From an uncultured Enterobacter sp. (GTDB lineage Bacteria; Pseudomonadota; Gammaproteobacteria; Enterobacterales; Enterobacteriaceae), in the NCBI GenBank assembly GCA_946477805.1, contig CAMKZP010000016.1:1-19720 (forward strand): DNA of 19,720 bases. Direction: 5' to 3'. Positions 7,586 through 15,129 of the stretch are shown here, piece after piece (positions within the stretch are counted from its first letter, which is position 1; each line of letters begins with the position of its first letter). Under the pieces are notes generated by a model, which saw nothing but the letters and a program-made list of their open reading frames with translations, made no database searches and was not told the origin of the DNA. The position numbers and the translations under genes are program-made.

Positions 7586-8911
7586 TCATGCGTTATCGGT
7601 GGCCTGCTGCAGCGCGGCCTGTTCGGCGCGGCGTGAGGCAATTTTCACAAACGGCAGATAAATCAGCACCGCCGTCACAATACAGACAAGCTGGGTAACA
7701 ACCGCCCCCATCGAGCCCGCGGTGGAAAGCCAGGCGTTAATCAGCGGCGGCGTGGTCCACGGCACCATCACCACGGCCTTGCCAGCGAAGCCGGTCACGG
7801 TGGCGAAGTAACCGATGGATCCGGTCACCAGCGGGGTGATGATGAACGGAATGGCGAGGATCGGATTGAGCATGATTGGCATACCGAAGATCACCGGCTC
7901 GTTAATGTTAAACAGGCCCGGGCCGATGGAGAGCTTGGCGATCTCCTTCATCTCTTTGCGCTTCGTGGCAATCATCACCGCGATCAGCAGCCCGATGGTC
8001 AGGCCGGAGCCGCCAATGCTCATGTACACATCCCAGAACGGCATGGTAATGATATTCGGCACCTCTTTGCCCTGCTCAAAGGCGCTCATGTTGACGGTGA
8101 TCGCCCCCAGCAGCAGCGGCTCGCGGATCGGCTTGATCATCTGGTTGCCGTGAATGCCGATCACCCAGAACAGCTGGGCGACAAACATCAGCAGCAGAAT
8201 ACCCGGCAGGCTTTGCACCACGCGCTCCAGCGGCTGCTGCACTACCTGGTAAACCGCGTCGTAGAGATACATGCCGGTGAGCTGGTGAAAAACGAAGCCA
8301 AAGGTGGCAATCGCGGTGGTGGTGATAATCGCCGGGATCAGCGCCGAGAACGACGCCGCCACGTTAGGCGGTACCGTATCCGGCATCTTAATCTTCAGCC
8401 CTTTGCGGTTTTCCAGCCAGCAGTAGACCTCAACGGAGAGAATGGCGATAAACATGCCGAGGAACAGGCTGCGGGTATCGGAGAACTGGCGCAGCAGCAC
8501 GTCTTTCACCACGTGCATTTCGCCGTCCACCAGCATTTCTACCGTGGTCGGCGTAACGCAGATAAAGCAGATGACCGCCAGCAGCCCGGGAAACAGGGAT
8601 TTGATCCCGTTAATGCGCCCAAGCTCCACGCCGATCAAAAACACCGCGCCGATGTTAAGAAAGTTAAGCGTGGCGTAGTTTAGCGCGCTGGTGATCGGCT
8701 TTAGCGCGGCGAGAAACGACAGCGACTGAAAGCTCGCGAGGCCGTTTTTCGGATCCAGCACCATGTTGGAGATCAGCACGGAGAATGCCCCAACGATGAT
8801 GACCGGCATTAAGGTGATAAAGGCAGACTTGATCGCCATGATGTAGCGATAGCTGTTGAATTTGGTGGCAAAACTGCCCAGAGCGTCGATCAGTTTTTCC
8901 TGTAATGCCAT
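7586..8911 (-). CDS. PTS sugar transporter subunit EIIC, Lac/cellobiose family
   Basis: A 441-aa polytopic inner-membrane permease of the Lac/cellobiose PTS family. It imports a disaccharide or beta-glycoside that is phosphorylated on entry. Hydrophobic segments occur throughout. Family landmarks include FWVIGIHGNQMI (248-259) and the GLFNINEPVIFGMPIMLNP block (332-350) with the conserved NEP (337-339), followed by the polar loop PWTTPPLINAWLSTAGS. It is a stand-alone IIC: no IIA or IIB domain is fused or encoded in the window, so these must come from elsewhere, for example ChbA/ChbB. The start at 8911 was preferred over 8974 because the product then begins MALQEKLIDALG like the family and GAGGT lies upstream. 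First gene of the operon with GH1. Confidence 0.92.
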   Translation of the reverse strand: MALQEKLIDALGSFATKFNSYRYIMAIKSAFITLMPVIIVGAFSVLISNMVLDPKNGLASFQSLSFLAALKPITSALNYATLNFLNIGAVFLIGVELGRINGIKSLFPGLLAVICFICVTPTTVEMLVDGEMHVVKDVLLRQFSDTRSLFLGMFIAILSVEVYCWLENRKGLKIKMPDTVPPNVAASFSALIPAIITTTAIATFGFVFHQLTGMYLYDAVYQVVQQPLERVVQSLPGILLLMFVAQLFWVIGIHGNQMIKPIREPLLLGAITVNMSAFEQGKEVPNIITMPFWDVYMSIGGSGLTIGLLIAVMIATKRKEMKEIAKLSIGPGLFNINEPVIFGMPIMLNPILAIPFIITPLVTGSIGYFATVTGFAGKAVVMVPWTTPPLINAWLSTAGSMGAVVTQLVCIVTAVLIYLPFVKIASRRAEQAALQQATDNA

Positions 8912-8967
8912 AGGGTAATACCTCAGTAAAAGGGCTTTTATTGAATAAGGTGTACAGCCGGATACTA

Positions 8968-8979
8968 TTGGCATACCAA
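8968..8979. promoter_or_regulatory. UxuR/ExuR-like box 1, proximal to PTS gene
   Basis: TTGGCATACCAA differs by one central base from the palindrome TTGGTATACCAA recalled for E. coli ExuR/UxuR. It lies 57 bp upstream of the EIIC start. If the candidate CRP site acts from about -41.5, the box would cover the transcription start, a repressor position. Confidence 0.6.
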
Positions 8980-9005
8980 AAATAGCTGCATGACGGTAAT
9001 TGTTC

Positions 9006-9021
9006 TGTGATTAAGCTCTCA
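9006..9021. promoter_or_regulatory. Candidate CRP site in PTS promoter
   Basis: TGTGA-TTAAGC-TCTCA matches the CRP core TGTGA-N6-TCACA at nine of ten positions. Its centre (9013.5) is 41.5 bp upstream of a start at about 8972 on the minus strand, for which TATTTT (8984-8979) could be the -10. This gives class II activator geometry and fits catabolite control of a PTS operon. The start site is inferred, not known. Confidence 0.5.
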
Positions 9022-9061
9022 ACGCCGCCAGAGGTATTCCAGATTGCGATTTATGACCAAT

Positions 9062-9073
9062 TTGGCATACCAC
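9062..9073. promoter_or_regulatory. UxuR/ExuR-like box 2, distal
   Basis: TTGGCATACCAC repeats 11 of 12 bases of box 1. Centre-to-centre distance to box 1 is 94 bp, close to nine turns of B-DNA, so two dimers could sit on the same face and loop the DNA (inference). Confidence 0.55.
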
Positions 9074-9210
9074 TTTCAGCCAATTGTTCCGCGCCGCCGG
9101 ATCGTTGCTGAAAAGCGTGATCCTCATGGGGTTTTGCCCTTCCCGCGTCGCTTATGCGCCGTGAGGTCTGTGTTAAACTGCAGGCCATAACGTGGAAGCA
9201 GGAATTTCGA

Positions 9211-10248
9211 ATGGCAACAATGCTGGATGTCTCACTGCGTGCGGGCGTGTCGAAGGCCACCGTCTCGCGCGTGCTGAACGGCACGGGTCAGGTTAAAGAG
9301 AGCACGCGTCAGCAGGTGTTCGCAGCGATGGAAGAGCTGGGCTATCGCCCCAACTTTCTTGCGCGTTCGCTGGCTAACCAGACCAGCAACAGCATTGGTC
9401 TGGTGGTTTCAACGTTCGACGGTTTTTACTTTGGCCGCCTGCTGCAGCAGGCCTCGCGGCAGACGGAAACGCACGGTAAACAGCTGATCGTCACCGACGG
9501 CCACGACGCGCCGGAGCAGGAAGAGCAGGCGGTGCAGATGCTGGCCGACCGCAAGTGTGACGCCATCGTGCTGTACACCCGCTACATGAGCGAAAAGGCG
9601 ATCATCAAGCTGATCGACAGCGTGCAAACGCCGCTGGTGGTGATCAACCGTGAGGTCAGCCAGGCGGCGGATCGCTGCGTCTTCTTTGAACAGCAGGATG
9701 CCGCCTTCAAAGCGGTGGATTATCTGATAAGCCAGGGCCATCGCGAGATCGCCTGCATGACCGTTCCTATCCACACCCCGACCGGCAAAGCGCGCCTGAT
9801 GGGCTACCGCAAAGCGCTGGAAAAGCACGGCATTCGCCTCGACGAGCGGCGGATTAAGTACGGCGATGCGGGAATGACGCGGGGCTACGAGCTGTGCAAA
9901 GAGCTGATTGCCGAAAAGGTTCCGTTCAGCGCCCTGTTTGCCTGTAACGATGATATGGCGCTGGGCGCCTCCAAAGCGTTACACCAGGCCGGGCTGAAGA
10001 TCCCACAGGATATTTCACTGTTTGGTTTCGACGATGCGCCAAGCGCGAAATGGCTGGAGCCTGCGCTCTCGTCCGTCTACCTGCCGATTGACAGCATGAT
10101 CGTCACCGCGATCGATCAGGCGATCCGGCTGGCGAAGAACCAGCCGGTGGAGGCGATCCCGCCGTTTACCGGCACGCTGGTCCTGCGTGACTCGGTGACA
10201 ACGGGGCCATATTTTACTCAGATGAGTTCTAAAGCCAGCAGTTCCTGA
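9211..10248 (+). CDS. LacI-family transcriptional regulator, AscG-like
   Basis: A 345-aa cytoplasmic sugar-responsive regulator. The N-terminal HTH reads MATMLDVSLRAGVSKATVSR and the hinge YRPNFLARSLANQ, followed by the effector domain with SIGLVVS, GHREIACM, FACNDDMALGASKAL and ISLFGFDDAP. It most resembles E. coli AscG, the repressor of the asc beta-glucoside genes. ATG at 9211 is preceded by AGGA with a 7-nt gap; an upstream in-frame start at 9154 would put 19 extra residues before the HTH. It is divergent from the PTS-GH1 genes, the usual place for a local repressor, and its effector is probably their sugar or sugar phosphate. Its last 31 nt overlap the convergent lysA. Confidence 0.9.
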   Translation: MATMLDVSLRAGVSKATVSRVLNGTGQVKESTRQQVFAAMEELGYRPNFLARSLANQTSNSIGLVVSTFDGFYFGRLLQQASRQTETHGKQLIVTDGHDAPEQEEQAVQMLADRKCDAIVLYTRYMSEKAIIKLIDSVQTPLVVINREVSQAADRCVFFEQQDAAFKAVDYLISQGHREIACMTVPIHTPTGKARLMGYRKALEKHGIRLDERRIKYGDAGMTRGYELCKELIAEKVPFSALFACNDDMALGASKALHQAGLKIPQDISLFGFDDAPSAKWLEPALSSVYLPIDSMIVTAIDQAIRLAKNQPVEAIPPFTGTLVLRDSVTTGPYFTQMSSKASSS

Positions 10249-11480
10249 ATGGTCTGGCGACGGCGAATCAGCCGCGCCACGCCGTTATCGAACAGCACTT
10301 CCGGCAGCAGCGGGCGGCTGTTGTAGTTAGACGACATAGACGCTCCGTACGCGCCGGTATCGTGCAGGACCAGGTAATCACCCGGCTTCACTTCAGGCAG
10401 GGCGCGGGTTTCCACCTTGCCGCCCTCCTGCTGGGTAAACACGTCGCCGGATTCACACAGCGGGCCAGCCACGACCGTCTCAAGGCGCGGGGCGTTTGTC
10501 AGGTCACGACCGTCGGCGGCAAGCGCCGTAATGTGGTGATAGCTGCCGTACATGGACGGACGCATCAGGTCGTTGAAGCCCGCGTCAATCAGCACAAAGT
10601 GGCGGCTGCCCATCTCCTTCACGCTGCGCACCTGCGACACCAGCACGCCGGACTCTGCCACCAGGAAACGGCCCGGTTCGATTTCCAGCTTCACCGGATG
10701 GCCCAGATGGGCGGCGATTTTGTCGCGCGCGGTGCTCCACAGGCCGTAGTAGTGATCGGTATCGATCGCCTCTTCTCCTTCGCGATAAGGAACAGACAGC
10801 CCGCCGCCGGCGGAGATTGCCTCCAGATCCTGACCGAAGTCCATGACCTGGCGCACCATGGCGCCGCACACCTGCTCAAGATGGCCGTAATCAACGCCGG
10901 AGCCAATGTGCATGTGAATGCCCACCAGCTTCAGGCTATAGCGCTGCAGCACCGCCAGCGCGGCAGGCAGATCGGCATACCAGATGCCGTGCTTGCTGTT
11001 TTCACCGCCGGTATTGGTTTTCTGGCTATGACCGTGGCCAAAGCCCGGGTTGACGCGCAGCCAGACGCGGTGCCCCGGCGAAACCTGGCCCAGCTGTTCC
11101 AGCATATCCACAGAGCCCGCGTTGACCGGGATCTGCAGCTCGTGAACGCGCGCAAGGGTAGCCTCGTCAATCAGGTCGGCGGTAAAGACAATCGCGTCGC
11201 TGTCGGTTTTGGGATCATACCCTGCCGCCAGCGCGCGCTCGATTTCGCCCAGCGACACGGAATCCACCTTCACCCCCTGCTCGCGCATCAGGCGCAGGAT
11301 ATGAATATTCGAGCAGGCCTTCTGGGCAAAACGCACCACGTCAAACTGATGCAGGGCAGCGATCTTCTCGCGAACAATCTGCGCGTCGTAGACCCACACC
11401 GGACAGCCAAACTCGGCAGGCAGGCGCAGCAGGTTGTCAGCGTTCAAATCGGTATCCGTCTGGTTAAGCGGGCGTGGCAT
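10218..11480 (-). CDS. lysA: Diaminopimelate decarboxylase LysA
   Basis: A PLP enzyme that decarboxylates meso-diaminopimelate to L-lysine, the last step of lysine synthesis, in the cytoplasm. The 420 aa equal E. coli LysA. PLP-binding Lys54 lies in RFAQKACSNIHIL. Later motifs are HMHIGSG, ISAGGGLSVPY and EIEPGRF, and the active-site GPLCESGD and GAYGASMSSNYNSR of fold-type III decarboxylases. ATG at 11480 has GGAGAAG about 5 nt upstream and gives the family N-terminus; the upstream in-frame ATG at 11564 lies in the regulatory region. It is divergent from lysR, whose product activates it when diaminopimelate is high and lysine low. The 3' end overlaps the LacI-type gene by 31 nt. Confidence 0.97.
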   Translation of the reverse strand: MPRPLNQTDTDLNADNLLRLPAEFGCPVWVYDAQIVREKIAALHQFDVVRFAQKACSNIHILRLMREQGVKVDSVSLGEIERALAAGYDPKTDSDAIVFTADLIDEATLARVHELQIPVNAGSVDMLEQLGQVSPGHRVWLRVNPGFGHGHSQKTNTGGENSKHGIWYADLPAALAVLQRYSLKLVGIHMHIGSGVDYGHLEQVCGAMVRQVMDFGQDLEAISAGGGLSVPYREGEEAIDTDHYYGLWSTARDKIAAHLGHPVKLEIEPGRFLVAESGVLVSQVRSVKEMGSRHFVLIDAGFNDLMRPSMYGSYHHITALAADGRDLTNAPRLETVVAGPLCESGDVFTQQEGGKVETRALPEVKPGDYLVLHDTGAYGASMSSNYNSRPLLPEVLFDNGVARLIRRRQTIQELLALELI

Positions 11481-11530
11481 GGTCTTCTCCGGAATGGCGT
11501 TTTTTATGATTACGCCACAGCCTGAAGAGA

Positions 11531-11549
11531 ATAAAAAATATCGTTTTAT
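11531..11549. promoter_or_regulatory. Inverted repeat in lysA-lysR intergenic region, possible LysR site
   Basis: ATAAAA (11531-11536) and TTTTAT (11544-11549) form an AT-rich inverted repeat near the middle of the 120-bp divergent gap between lysA and lysR. LysR-type regulators bind such AT-rich dyads between divergent genes. A GATAAT (11575-11580) before the lysR start is a possible -10. Both assignments are by position and pattern only. Confidence 0.35.
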
Positions 11550-11600
11550 CGTGAGTCTATGCAAAAATGATATGGATAATCCTCAGCCCACAGGTGCCAC

Positions 11601-12527
11601 ATGCCCGCCGTTAACCTCCGCCATATCGAGATTTTTCACGCCGTAATGACGACCGGCAATCTCACCGAAGCCGCGCAGATGCTGCACACCTCGCAGCCGA
11701 CGGTCAGCCGCGAGCTGGCGCGCTTCGAAAAAGTGCTGGGGTTAACCCTGTTTGAACGCACGCGCGGCAGGCTGCATCCCACGGTTCAGGGGCTGAGGCT
11801 GTTTGAGGAAGTGCAGCGCTCGTGGTACGGGCTGGACAGAATTGTCAGCGCGGCGGAGAGCCTGCGCGAGTTTCGCCAGGGGGAGCTGTCGATCGTCTGC
11901 CTGCCCGTCTTTTCGCAGTCGTTCCTGCCAGCGCTGCTGCAGCCCTTTCTGGCCCGCTATCCTGAGGTCAGCCTCACCATCGTGCCGCAGGAGTCGCCGC
12001 TGCTTGAGGAGTGGCTGTCGGCCCAGCGTCACGACCTGGGGCTGACGGAAACCCTTGCCGCGCCTGCCGGCACCGAGCGCACGGAGCTGCTTTCGCTAGA
12101 CGAAGTTTGCGTGCTGCCCGCCGGTCATCCCCTCGCCAGCAAAGAGGTGCTGACCCCTGCGGATTTCCACGGCGAGAACTACATCAGCCTGTCGCAGACC
12201 GACAGCTACCGGCAGCTGCTGGACACGCTGTTTGCCGAGCATCAGGTCAAGCGGCGAATGGTGGTAGAGACCCACAGCGCGGCGTCAATTTGCGCGATGG
12301 CGCGCGCGGGGGTTGGCGTGGCGGTGGTGAATCCGCTCACGGCGCTGGACTATGCCGGAAGCGGGATCGTCATCCGCCGTTTTAGCGTTTCCGTCCCGTT
12401 CACCGTGAGCCTGATCCGCCCGCTGCACCGTCCGGCGTCCGCGCTGGTGGACGCTTTCACCGGGCATCTGACTGAGCACGCGCGCCGGGTGGCGCTGCGC
12501 TTACCAGACCTGCAGGCTCCGCTATGA
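11601..12527 (+). CDS. lysR: LysR, transcriptional activator of lysA
   Basis: The founding member of the LysR family: it activates lysA in response to diaminopimelate and represses its own gene. 308 aa (E. coli 311). The HTH lies in residues about 5-60 (NLRHIEIFHAVMTTGNLTEA, LHTSQPTVSRELARFEKVLG), followed by the linker helix QRSWYGLDRIVSAAESLR and an effector domain with PVFSQSFLPALLQPF and VPQESPLLEEWLSAQRHDLG, nearly identical to E. coli LysR. ATG at 11601 follows AGGTG closely. Only the last approximately 20 residues diverge from E. coli. It is convergent with racD, overlapping by 6 nt. Confidence 0.96.
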   Translation: MPAVNLRHIEIFHAVMTTGNLTEAAQMLHTSQPTVSRELARFEKVLGLTLFERTRGRLHPTVQGLRLFEEVQRSWYGLDRIVSAAESLREFRQGELSIVCLPVFSQSFLPALLQPFLARYPEVSLTIVPQESPLLEEWLSAQRHDLGLTETLAAPAGTERTELLSLDEVCVLPAGHPLASKEVLTPADFHGENYISLSQTDSYRQLLDTLFAEHQVKRRMVVETHSAASICAMARAGVGVAVVNPLTALDYAGSGIVIRRFSVSVPFTVSLIRPLHRPASALVDAFTGHLTEHARRVALRLPDLQAPL

Positions 12528-13214
12528 CAGCATAAACTCGACGGCATCGGCCGCGTGAATGGCCGCGGTGTCGAACACCGGGATCGGGCTTCGCTCAACG
12601 GGCACCAGCAAACCGATCTCCGTGCAGCCGAAAATCACCCCTTCCGCTCCCTGCTGCGCGAGCTTTTCGATTACGCTTGCGTAATACGCGCGGGACGTTT
12701 CGCTGAAGGAGCCGAGGCAGAGCTCGTCGAAAATAATCTGGTTGATGCGCGCCCGGTCTGCATCATCCGGGATCGGGCTTTCAATGCCGAACTCATCGTG
12801 CAGCCGCCCGCGATAAAAATCCTGCTCCATGGTGTAGCGCGTGCCCAGCAGCGCCACGCGTGACATCCCGGCGGCGCGAATGGCGCGCCCGGTTGCATCA
12901 GCGATATGCAGGAACGGCAGCGCGCAGCGCGCTTCTATTTGTGACGCCACTTTGTGCATGGTATTGGTACACAGCAGGATGCCCTGCGCGCCCGCCCGCT
13001 CCAGCCCCAGCGCGGCCTCCGCCAGTATTTCTCCGGCTTTTTCCCAGTCGCCGCTGGACTGACAGGCTTCAATCTCATGGAAATCCACGCTGTGCAGCAG
13101 CAGGCTCGCTGAATGGAGCCCGCCCAGACGCTGCTTCACGCCTTCATTGATCAGGCGATAATAGGGGATGGTCGATTCCCAGCTCATCCCCCCTAACAGG
13201 CCAATCGTTTTCAT
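12522..13214 (-). CDS. racD: Amino-acid racemase RacD (YgeA), Asp/Glu racemase family
   Basis: A PLP-independent amino-acid racemase of the aspartate/glutamate family. E. coli YgeA has broad specificity with a preference for homoserine (recalled literature). 230 aa, the E. coli length, beginning MKTIGLLGGMSWESTIPYY. Family motifs are ILLCTNTMHK with Cys82, LLGTRYTMEQDFYRG, and GVIFGCTEIGLLV with Cys197 as the second catalytic position. Two ATGs occur in tandem (13217, 13214). AGGAG lies only 2 nt before the first but 5 nt before the second, so the second is preferred. It sits next to lysR as in E. coli. The araE gene that follows ygeA in E. coli is not here. Confidence 0.93.
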   Translation of the reverse strand: MKTIGLLGGMSWESTIPYYRLINEGVKQRLGGLHSASLLLHSVDFHEIEACQSSGDWEKAGEILAEAALGLERAGAQGILLCTNTMHKVASQIEARCALPFLHIADATGRAIRAAGMSRVALLGTRYTMEQDFYRGRLHDEFGIESPIPDDADRARINQIIFDELCLGSFSETSRAYYASVIEKLAQQGAEGVIFGCTEIGLLVPVERSPIPVFDTAAIHAADAVEFMLS

Positions 13215-13313
13215 CATCTCTCCTTATGCGTTTAGCCCAGTGAAGCAAACTTGTGATCCTGTTTCCAGTTCTTTGTCACATCGTTTCTTTTTAATGCGGC
13301 GTGATATAAATTA

Positions 13314-13332
13314 AATGAAACAATGTTTCAGT
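13314..13332. promoter_or_regulatory. KdgR operator upstream of kdgF
   Basis: AATGAAACAATGTTTCAGT agrees with the KdgR consensus AATRAAAYRNYGTTTYATT at 18 of 19 positions. It ends 17 bp before the kdgF ATG and directly follows a TATAAA -10-like hexamer (13305-13310), so bound KdgR would cover the transcription start. KdgR is released by 2-keto-3-deoxygluconate. No kdgR gene is in the window. Confidence 0.88.
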
Positions 13333-13349
13333 GAATAAAAGGCGACGAT

Positions 13350-13673
13350 ATGTTTATTTTCCACAAAGAGACCACGCTGGACGACCTTGGCAACGGCGTG
13401 ACGCGTCGTATTCTGGCGCATGACGGTAAGATGATGGCGGTTGAAGTTAACTTTGAGCAGGGGGCGATCGGCCCGATGCATAACCACCCGCACGAGCAGC
13501 TGACCTACGTGCTCTCCGGCGAGTTTGAGTTCACCATCGGTGAAGAAAAACATGTTGTGACCGCCGGGGATACGCTCTACAAAGAGCCGCACGTTATGCA
13601 CGGCTGCGTTTGTCTGAAACCGGGCACGCTGCTGGACACCTTTACCCCGGTGCGCGAAGACTTCCTTAAATAG
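13350..13673 (+). CDS. kdgF: KdgF, cupin for unsaturated uronate ketonisation
   Basis: A 107-aa single-domain cupin. KdgF proteins speed the linearisation of 4,5-unsaturated monogalacturonate to the ketone form during pectin breakdown, in the cytoplasm. The cupin metal site is visible as MHNHPHEQ (H44, H46 and Q50 as likely ligands) and H84 in PHVMHGCVCL. The C-terminal signature LLDTFTPVR contains D96, F98 and R102, corresponding to residues proposed as catalytic in KdgF. The protein ends VREDFLK as in characterised KdgF. ATG at 13350 has AAAAGG about 8 nt upstream. A strong KdgR box just upstream supports the pectin role. It is monocistronic, ending in a strong hairpin. A generic cupin remains the fallback name. 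Confidence 0.87.
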   Translation: MFIFHKETTLDDLGNGVTRRILAHDGKMMAVEVNFEQGAIGPMHNHPHEQLTYVLSGEFEFTIGEEKHVVTAGDTLYKEPHVMHGCVCLKPGTLLDTFTPVREDFLK

Positions 13674-13674
13674 A

Positions 13675-13706
13675 AATAAGGCGCTGTCATCAGCGCCTTA
13701 TTTTTT
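13675..13706. terminator. Bidirectional intrinsic terminator, kdgF / fepE
   Basis: AATAAGGCGCTG (13675-13686), loop TCAT and CAGCGCCTTATT (13691-13702) form a perfect 12-bp stem followed by a T-run to 13706 on the plus strand. It lies between the convergent kdgF and fepE stops. The flanking AT pairs let it work in both directions. Confidence 0.92.
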
Positions 13707-13712
13707 CCCGCG

Positions 13713-14837
13713 TTATTCCGTTACCGGTTCAGGCAGCGGACTGCGCGAGTGCATCGCCTCACGCAGCAGCACGCTGCCGCACGCAAACAGGCCGCCAAGC
13801 ATGCCCGCCAAAATGACGATCAGCGCTTTACCCGGACCGTCTTTTCTCACCGGCATTGACGGTGAAAGCTGGTACATAAACGGCTCAAGCCTCACGTCCT
13901 TAACGGACAATTTTTCGAGCTGCGCGAGGTAGTATTCACGGTTCTGGAAATCGGCGTTCAGTTCAGCCACATCCTTCAGGCTCTTTTCAATCTGCAGCTT
14001 CTGCGCAATACCGTCTGCGCCCAGGGCGATGGAGTAGTCCGGATCGTCCTTAACGGCCTGGCCGTTGCTGTAGACCGGCTTTTTAATACCCGCGGCGTTC
14101 GCCACCTCCAGGGAGTAATTCAGACGCTGAAGGTTGGTATTGTGGATATTGGTTAAGCGCACGCGATCCAGTTCCAGCTGCTCTTTTACCACTCTCGTTT
14201 TCAGGGTGATTTGGTTACGAATATTCATCATCGTCTCCTGCTCAACGATGCGGGAGATATAGTCGATGTAGCCGTTAAGCACGGTCTGCGCATCCCCTGC
14301 CGTCGGCGCGGTAAAGCTCAGCGTCCACGACGCATAAGGCGTTTTCTCGGCGTCTTTCACCTGAACGTTATCTTTCGCCTTCATGTTCTCCGAAATATTC
14401 ACCACCGCACGGTGCAGGTCCAGCGGGTCGATCTCCGTGCCCTCGAGCTGTGCCATCACGTAAGGCGAACCCTTCATGTACTCTTCGAGCAGCGACTGAG
14501 ACTGGAATTTTTTAATGAACAGGTTAAAGACGTCCGGGCGGTTCACCTTTACGTCCACGTCCAGCACCTGTAACGCCACCATCATCTGGCGCAGCGGGTT
14601 CCACTGGGTCTGTTCCGCCGGGGTGATCACCGCTTTACTGGTCCATTTTTGCGGGATTAAAAACGCAATGGCCAGGCCAACCAGGGCGAATGCAAACGCG
14701 ATGGTGACGATGCGTTTTTTTGCCGCCAGCAGGATATCTAACAATCCCAGAAGGTCTATCTCTTTAGCACCGATCGCCGGTGAGGCATAACGGGGAAAAT
14801 CGAGGTCCGTGTTTTTTTTGAAGTCCATTGCTGACAT
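13713..14837 (-). CDS. fepE: FepE-like O-antigen chain-length determinant (Wzz family)
   Basis: An inner-membrane polysaccharide co-polymerase that sets O-antigen length; Salmonella FepE gives very long chains. 374 aa (E. coli FepE 377). Two TM helices at about residues 42-61 and 337-358 flank a large periplasmic domain that includes FNLFIKKFQSQSLLEEYMKGSPYVM, SWTLSFTAPT and INPxPVYSNG-like IKKPVYSNGQAVKDDPD. The Pro/Gly-rich second helix region (SPSMPVRKDGPGKA) is typical of Wzz. The start at 14837 (MSAMDF) is supported by AAGAAG about 7 nt upstream; the ATG at 14828 is an alternative. In E. coli fepE lies in the enterobactin cluster, but here it stands alone between two KdgR-regulated units. 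Confidence 0.9.
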   Translation of the reverse strand: MSAMDFKKNTDLDFPRYASPAIGAKEIDLLGLLDILLAAKKRIVTIAFAFALVGLAIAFLIPQKWTSKAVITPAEQTQWNPLRQMMVALQVLDVDVKVNRPDVFNLFIKKFQSQSLLEEYMKGSPYVMAQLEGTEIDPLDLHRAVVNISENMKAKDNVQVKDAEKTPYASWTLSFTAPTAGDAQTVLNGYIDYISRIVEQETMMNIRNQITLKTRVVKEQLELDRVRLTNIHNTNLQRLNYSLEVANAAGIKKPVYSNGQAVKDDPDYSIALGADGIAQKLQIEKSLKDVAELNADFQNREYYLAQLEKLSVKDVRLEPFMYQLSPSMPVRKDGPGKALIVILAGMLGGLFACGSVLLREAMHSRSPLPEPVTE

Positions 14838-14894
14838 AACCGTTCTTCTTTTTAGGATGCAGTACATTTCTGCCGGATGGGTTCTGGTGGCCTG

Positions 14895-14923
14895 ATAATA
14901 CAAGAAAGTAAGAATTATCTGAA
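14895..14923 (-). promoter_or_regulatory. Sigma70 promoter for fepE
   Basis: On the minus strand TTCAGA (14923-14918) and TATTAT (14900-14895) are separated by exactly 17 bp, matching four of six and five of six consensus bases. This predicts a start near 14888 and a leader of about 50 nt before the fepE ATG. Confidence 0.6.
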
Positions 14924-15083
14924 CGTGAGTTTGGCCCAAGCGTGCGCTGACTATCAGAATTAGTAGTTACCCTATTCACAATTTCATTGTTAATTATCCT
15001 CCCTTTTGATTTCGCCTCTCACCGCACCGGGACGTGGAGCGCGCCCTTCCCCTGAAAGTCAAAAATGCCACCTGCCTCACCTT

Positions 15084-15102
15084 ATTGAAACACCGTTTCG
15101 AC
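15084..15102. promoter_or_regulatory. KdgR-like box 1 upstream of tog operon
   Basis: ATTGAAACACCGTTTCGAC matches AATRAAAYRNYGTTTYATT at 15 of 19 positions, with the GAAAC/GTTTC core intact. It overlaps the candidate CRP site at 15094-15115, so KdgR could block the activator here. Confidence 0.6.
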
Positions 15103-15115
15103 CTTGATCACATTT
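15094..15115. promoter_or_regulatory. Candidate CRP site upstream of tog operon
   Basis: The right half GATCACATTT is a perfect CRP half-site, while the left half (TTCGA for TGTGA) matches three of five. The centre at 15104.5 is about 62 bp upstream of the start predicted from TATAAA at 15155-15160, the class I activator position. CRP control of pectin genes is known in related bacteria. Confidence 0.45.
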
Positions 15116-15129
15116 CCATCATTAAGCGA

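Larger units (their letters stand above)
8912..9210. promoter_or_regulatory. Divergent promoter region, PTS operon and LacI-family gene
   Basis: These 299 bp separate the PTS gene (minus) from the LacI-type regulator (plus) and contain no supported ORF. They hold two copies of TTGGCATACCA (8968, 9062) and a CRP-like sequence between them. No obvious LacI-family palindrome with a central CG and long arms was found by eye, so the AscG-like regulator's site is not identified. Confidence 0.7.

Noticed and set aside
8912..9210. Operator for the AscG-like regulator
   Set aside because: No palindrome resembling TGAAACCGGTTTCA or another LacI-family dyad was found by eye, so no site is called.
10362..11525. 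387-aa plus-strand ORF opposite lysA
   Set aside because: Long antisense frame produced by GC-rich codon use. lysA on the minus strand is unmistakable.
13252..13280. Possible CRP site before kdgF (TGTGA and TCACA half-sites)
   Set aside because: The two half-sites are not spaced as TGTGA-N6-TCACA; each alone is too short to support a call.
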